Below are positions 32,227 to 34,552 of a DNA stretch of 34,552 nt, in pieces. The number at the start of each line of letters is the position of its first letter. Within the stretch, counting starts at the first letter, position 1. The notes beneath the pieces were generated by a model. The model saw only the letters and a program-made list of their open reading frames with translations, was not told where the DNA came from and did no database searches. The stretch is from an uncultured SAR116 cluster alpha proteobacterium. Its GTDB lineage: Bacteria > Pseudomonadota > Alphaproteobacteria > Puniceispirillales > Puniceispirillaceae. The translations under genes and the position numbers were made by a program. The stretch covers positions 1 through 34,552 of the forward strand of contig CABYIQ010000019.1 in NCBI GenBank assembly GCA_902518965.1. The letters are read 5' to 3'.

Positions 32227-33636
32227 ATGTTTGACGAGATGTTAGGCGAGCAAGGTGAGCAATGCAGACTGCCTTACAAACAGCTGCTCAAATGGCTTGA
32301 ACAGCAAGACCTCAAAAAATTACATAAAAAATCAGGCTTAGCTGAGGAATTATTTCGTAAAATTGGTATTACCTTTAATGTATATGGCGACAAAGAGGCT
32401 GAGGAGCGCCTCATCCCGTTCGATTTAATACCCAGAATACTGGCGGCCAATGAATGGCGAACATTGGAACGCGGAATCACTCAACGGGTCGCTGCAATAA
32501 ATGCGTTTCTTTTGGATATATACAATGGACAGCAAATTATAAAAGCAGGGATAATCCCTGCAGATTTAATATACAAAAATAAAGCGTTCTTGCCACAAAT
32601 GTGCGGTTTTACCCCACCCGGCGGTGTGTATACTCATGTCGTTGGTGTGGACATAGTTAGAACGGGCCCAAACGATTTTTTTGTGTTAGAGGATAATGCA
32701 CGGGTGCCTTCTGGTGTGTCATATATGTTGGAAAACCGATCTACTATGCAACATATGTTCCCTGAGCTATTTACAGCACATCAAATAAAACCAATAAGCA
32801 ACTATCCAAAAGAACTTTTTAAATCTTTAGCTTCATGCGCTGAAAGCACAATCAACGACCCCAATATAGCCGTTCTTTCACCAGGAATTTATAATTCAGC
32901 TTATTACGAGCATTCATTTTTGGCAGATGAAATGGGAGTCGAATTGGTTCAAGGCTCTGACCTCCATGTCCATGATGAACGTGTGATGATACGCACCACC
33001 ACTGGGACCCAGAATCTTGACGTTATATATCGTCGTGTAGATGACGATTTTCTCGATCCTTTATCATTTAATCCAACTAGTTTACTAGGTACACCAGGTC
33101 TCTTTGATGCTTATCGCAGCGGTAGTGTAATTCTTGCGAACGCGCCAGGAACGGGCATTGCAGATGACAAAGCGATTTATTCGTATATCCCTGAAATTAT
33201 CAAATTTTATACAGGAGAAAGAGCGTTACTTAACAATATTCCTACTTGGCGCTGTTCTGAGGCTGATGACCTGCGCTATGTATTAGAGAATTTGCAAAAA
33301 CTCGTTGTAAAAGAGGTCCATGGATCGGGTGGTTACGGAATGTTAGTTGGGCCAGCCGCAAGCAGCCGAGAAATCACAGCTTTTAGGAAAAAACTTAGGG
33401 CCAACCCCGGAAAATACGTCGCTCAGCCAACTTTGGCTCTTTCGACCGTTCCAATACTTACAAGAAATGGCCTTGCGCCTCGCCATGTTGATTTGAGGCC
33501 ATTTGTTTTAGTATCACCCAATACCATTAACGTCACTCCCGGTGGCTTAACACGAGTCGCCCTGAAGAAGGGGTCATTGGTTGTAAACTCGAGTCAAGGC
33601 GGTGGAACCAAAGACACTTGGGTAATAGGTGTTTAA
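32227..33636 (+). CDS. Circularly permuted ATP-grasp protein
   Basis: I place the start at ATG 32227 (MFDEML...), the usual family start, giving 469 residues. The open frame extends 48 codons upstream, but that part falls in an intergenic repeat. Family features: the leading DEML element, IGITFNVYGD, VLEDNARVPSGVSYMLENR near 163-181, HVVGVDIVRTG, VVKEVHGSGGYGMLVGP, and AQPTLALSTVPIL with HVDLRPFVL near the end. These proteins (DUF404/407, CP_ATPgrasp) are predicted ligases that join a carboxylate to an amine using ATP; none of the small-operon type has a settled substrate. It abuts the alpha-E gene (TAAATG). Confidence 0.88.
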   Translation: MFDEMLGEQGEQCRLPYKQLLKWLEQQDLKKLHKKSGLAEELFRKIGITFNVYGDKEAEERLIPFDLIPRILAANEWRTLERGITQRVAAINAFLLDIYNGQQIIKAGIIPADLIYKNKAFLPQMCGFTPPGGVYTHVVGVDIVRTGPNDFFVLEDNARVPSGVSYMLENRSTMQHMFPELFTAHQIKPISNYPKELFKSLASCAESTINDPNIAVLSPGIYNSAYYEHSFLADEMGVELVQGSDLHVHDERVMIRTTTGTQNLDVIYRRVDDDFLDPLSFNPTSLLGTPGLFDAYRSGSVILANAPGTGIADDKAIYSYIPEIIKFYTGERALLNNIPTWRCSEADDLRYVLENLQKLVVKEVHGSGGYGMLVGPAASSREITAFRKKLRANPGKYVAQPTLALSTVPILTRNGLAPRHVDLRPFVLVSPNTINVTPGGLTRVALKKGSLVVNSSQGGGTKDTWVIGV

Positions 33637-34552
33637 ATGCTCGCAAGACATGCTGATAATTTATTTTGGATGGCCCGCTACCTGGAACGCAGCGAAAACC
33701 TTTCACGGCGAATTCAGGCAACCCTTCATCACGCTTTATCACGAGAAGATGAAGGTGAAGAGGAATGGACAATTCTGATTTCAAATGAGGGACTAAGGCC
33801 TTTATTTGAGGAAAAACACACCGCGCCATCAATAACAAACATTATAAATTTCTTGCTCCGTGACGGAGATAACTCCAACAGTGTATTATCACTAATGTCA
33901 AAAGCTCGAAATAATGGCCGCTCAGTCCGTACTTCACTAACTCAAGAAGTGTGGATGGCGCTGAATGAGAGTTGGATTACTTGTGGAACAGCCCTTAAAA
34001 GACCTGTAAACATCCGCGAACTCCCATTGCTCCTAGATAATATTATTAAAGGCAGTTCATTATTCCGAGGTGCACTTTATGGCACTATGTTACACAACGA
34101 TATTTTTAATTTTCTTCGCTTAGGCACCTTCATAGAAAGGGCGGATAATACTGGAAGAACTATAGACAATAGATATCATCGATTGTTACCAACAGCCAAA
34201 GTTATCGGAGTTAGTAATGATCAAGGCCAATGGGAGGTAATGCTTCGCTCACTCGCGGCTTGGCGCTCTTTCAATTGGCTCAAAAAAGGTCGACTAGATC
34301 CAATTGGTGTTGCAAATTTTCTGATATTTGATGAACGTATGCCTCGTTCGATAAGATTTTGCTATAAAGAAGTAAAGTCTAACCTTGAGGATTTATCCAA
34401 TTCCTACGGCAGTGATTATAAAAGCCTGGATTTGGCGCGGGAGATTTATTTGAGCCTAAGCAAAGACTGTTTTGAAAATATACGAGAAGTTGATCTAAAG
34501 GTTTTTATGACTGATCATATTGCAAAAAATAATCAATTAAGCCAGACCATCT
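33637..34552 (+). CDS. Alpha-E domain protein (3' end outside window)
   Basis: An ATG directly follows the ATP-grasp stop, and 305 codons are open to the window edge; the family is about 310-320 residues, so only a few are missing. The start MLARHADNLFWMARYLERSE is diagnostic of the alpha-E (DUF403) family, and FLRLGTFIERADNTGR repeats the E-R-A/S-x-N motif typical of its helical bundle. The alpha-E protein is the constant partner of circularly permuted ATP-grasp proteins, usually with a transglutaminase-like peptidase that would lie just outside the window. Predicted role: peptide or amide synthesis; unproven. Confidence 0.88.
   Translation, partial: MLARHADNLFWMARYLERSENLSRRIQATLHHALSREDEGEEEWTILISNEGLRPLFEEKHTAPSITNIINFLLRDGDNSNSVLSLMSKARNNGRSVRTSLTQEVWMALNESWITCGTALKRPVNIRELPLLLDNIIKGSSLFRGALYGTMLHNDIFNFLRLGTFIERADNTGRTIDNRYHRLLPTAKVIGVSNDQGQWEVMLRSLAAWRSFNWLKKGRLDPIGVANFLIFDERMPRSIRFCYKEVKSNLEDLSNSYGSDYKSLDLAREIYLSLSKDCFENIREVDLKVFMTDHIAKNNQLSQTI

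Noticed and set aside
1-34552. CRISPR array, rRNA genes or a complete insertion sequence
   Set aside because: No regularly spaced identical repeats with unique spacers, no rRNA sequence and no transposase frame were seen on either strand.

Overview
The window looks like a chromosomal segment of a moderate-to-low GC marine-type alphaproteobacterium. A SAR116-like or related Rhodospirillales lineage is my inference from protein style and gene order, not something tested. It opens inside gyrA and closes just before the end of an alpha-E gene. Core blocks alternate with accessory stretches, and both tRNA genes present carry signs of integration.

Layout. (1) 1-2241: 3' part of gyrA, then coaD overlapping it by 4 nt. 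(2) 2332-4661: an intact tRNA-Lys(UUU) followed by a 2.25 kb island. The island is bounded by an exact 56-bp copy of the tRNA 3' part at 4606-4661 and carries a trypsin-like lipoprotein protease and a small ORF. (3) 4697-6924: a decaying accessory zone with a small dimeric-barrel-like protein, a nonsense-broken integrase remnant, a nonsense-broken lipoprotein, two small membrane proteins and several hairpins. (4) 7079-11985: a TPP riboswitch and the thiamin salvage operon thiM-thiE-thiD plus a ThiXYZ-type pyrimidine transporter. (5) 12258-20753, all on the minus strand: a core cell-envelope and housekeeping run, in transcription order mltB-type transglycosylase, rlpA, dacC-type carboxypeptidase, tmk, holB, metG, tatD and a PhnP-like metallo-beta-lactamase protein. 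(6) 20996-22653: tRNA-Ser(UGA), an apparently intact P4-type integrase and an AlpA-like regulator, followed by an iteron-like inverted repeat. (7) 23095-28016: a LysR regulator divergent from a tightly coupled operon of CoA-transferase, Nu-class GST, CoA-transferase and DsbA-fold (HCCA isomerase/kappa GST) protein. (8) 28269-31876, minus strand: quinone oxidoreductase, AEC transporter, methyltransferase and a secreted protein of unknown function. (9) 32227-34552: circularly permuted ATP-grasp and alpha-E genes, the second cut by the window end.

How the genes work together. The thi operon would let the cell build thiamin phosphate from imported pyrimidine and salvaged thiazole, under TPP control; no de novo pyrimidine gene (thiC) is visible here. 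Region 5 couples septal peptidoglycan remodelling genes to nucleotide, replication and tRNA-charging genes. Region 7 combines two CoA-transferases with two glutathione-type enzymes under one regulator. It reads as a small-acid catabolic unit of unknown substrate and is the best candidate for an undescribed pathway.

The most unusual DNA structures are: imperfect anticodon-arm copies at both ends of the tRNA-Lys island; a helix that buries the thiM start codon after the riboswitch; a repeat array after the AlpA gene; and an intergenic repeat family in the last 7 kb.
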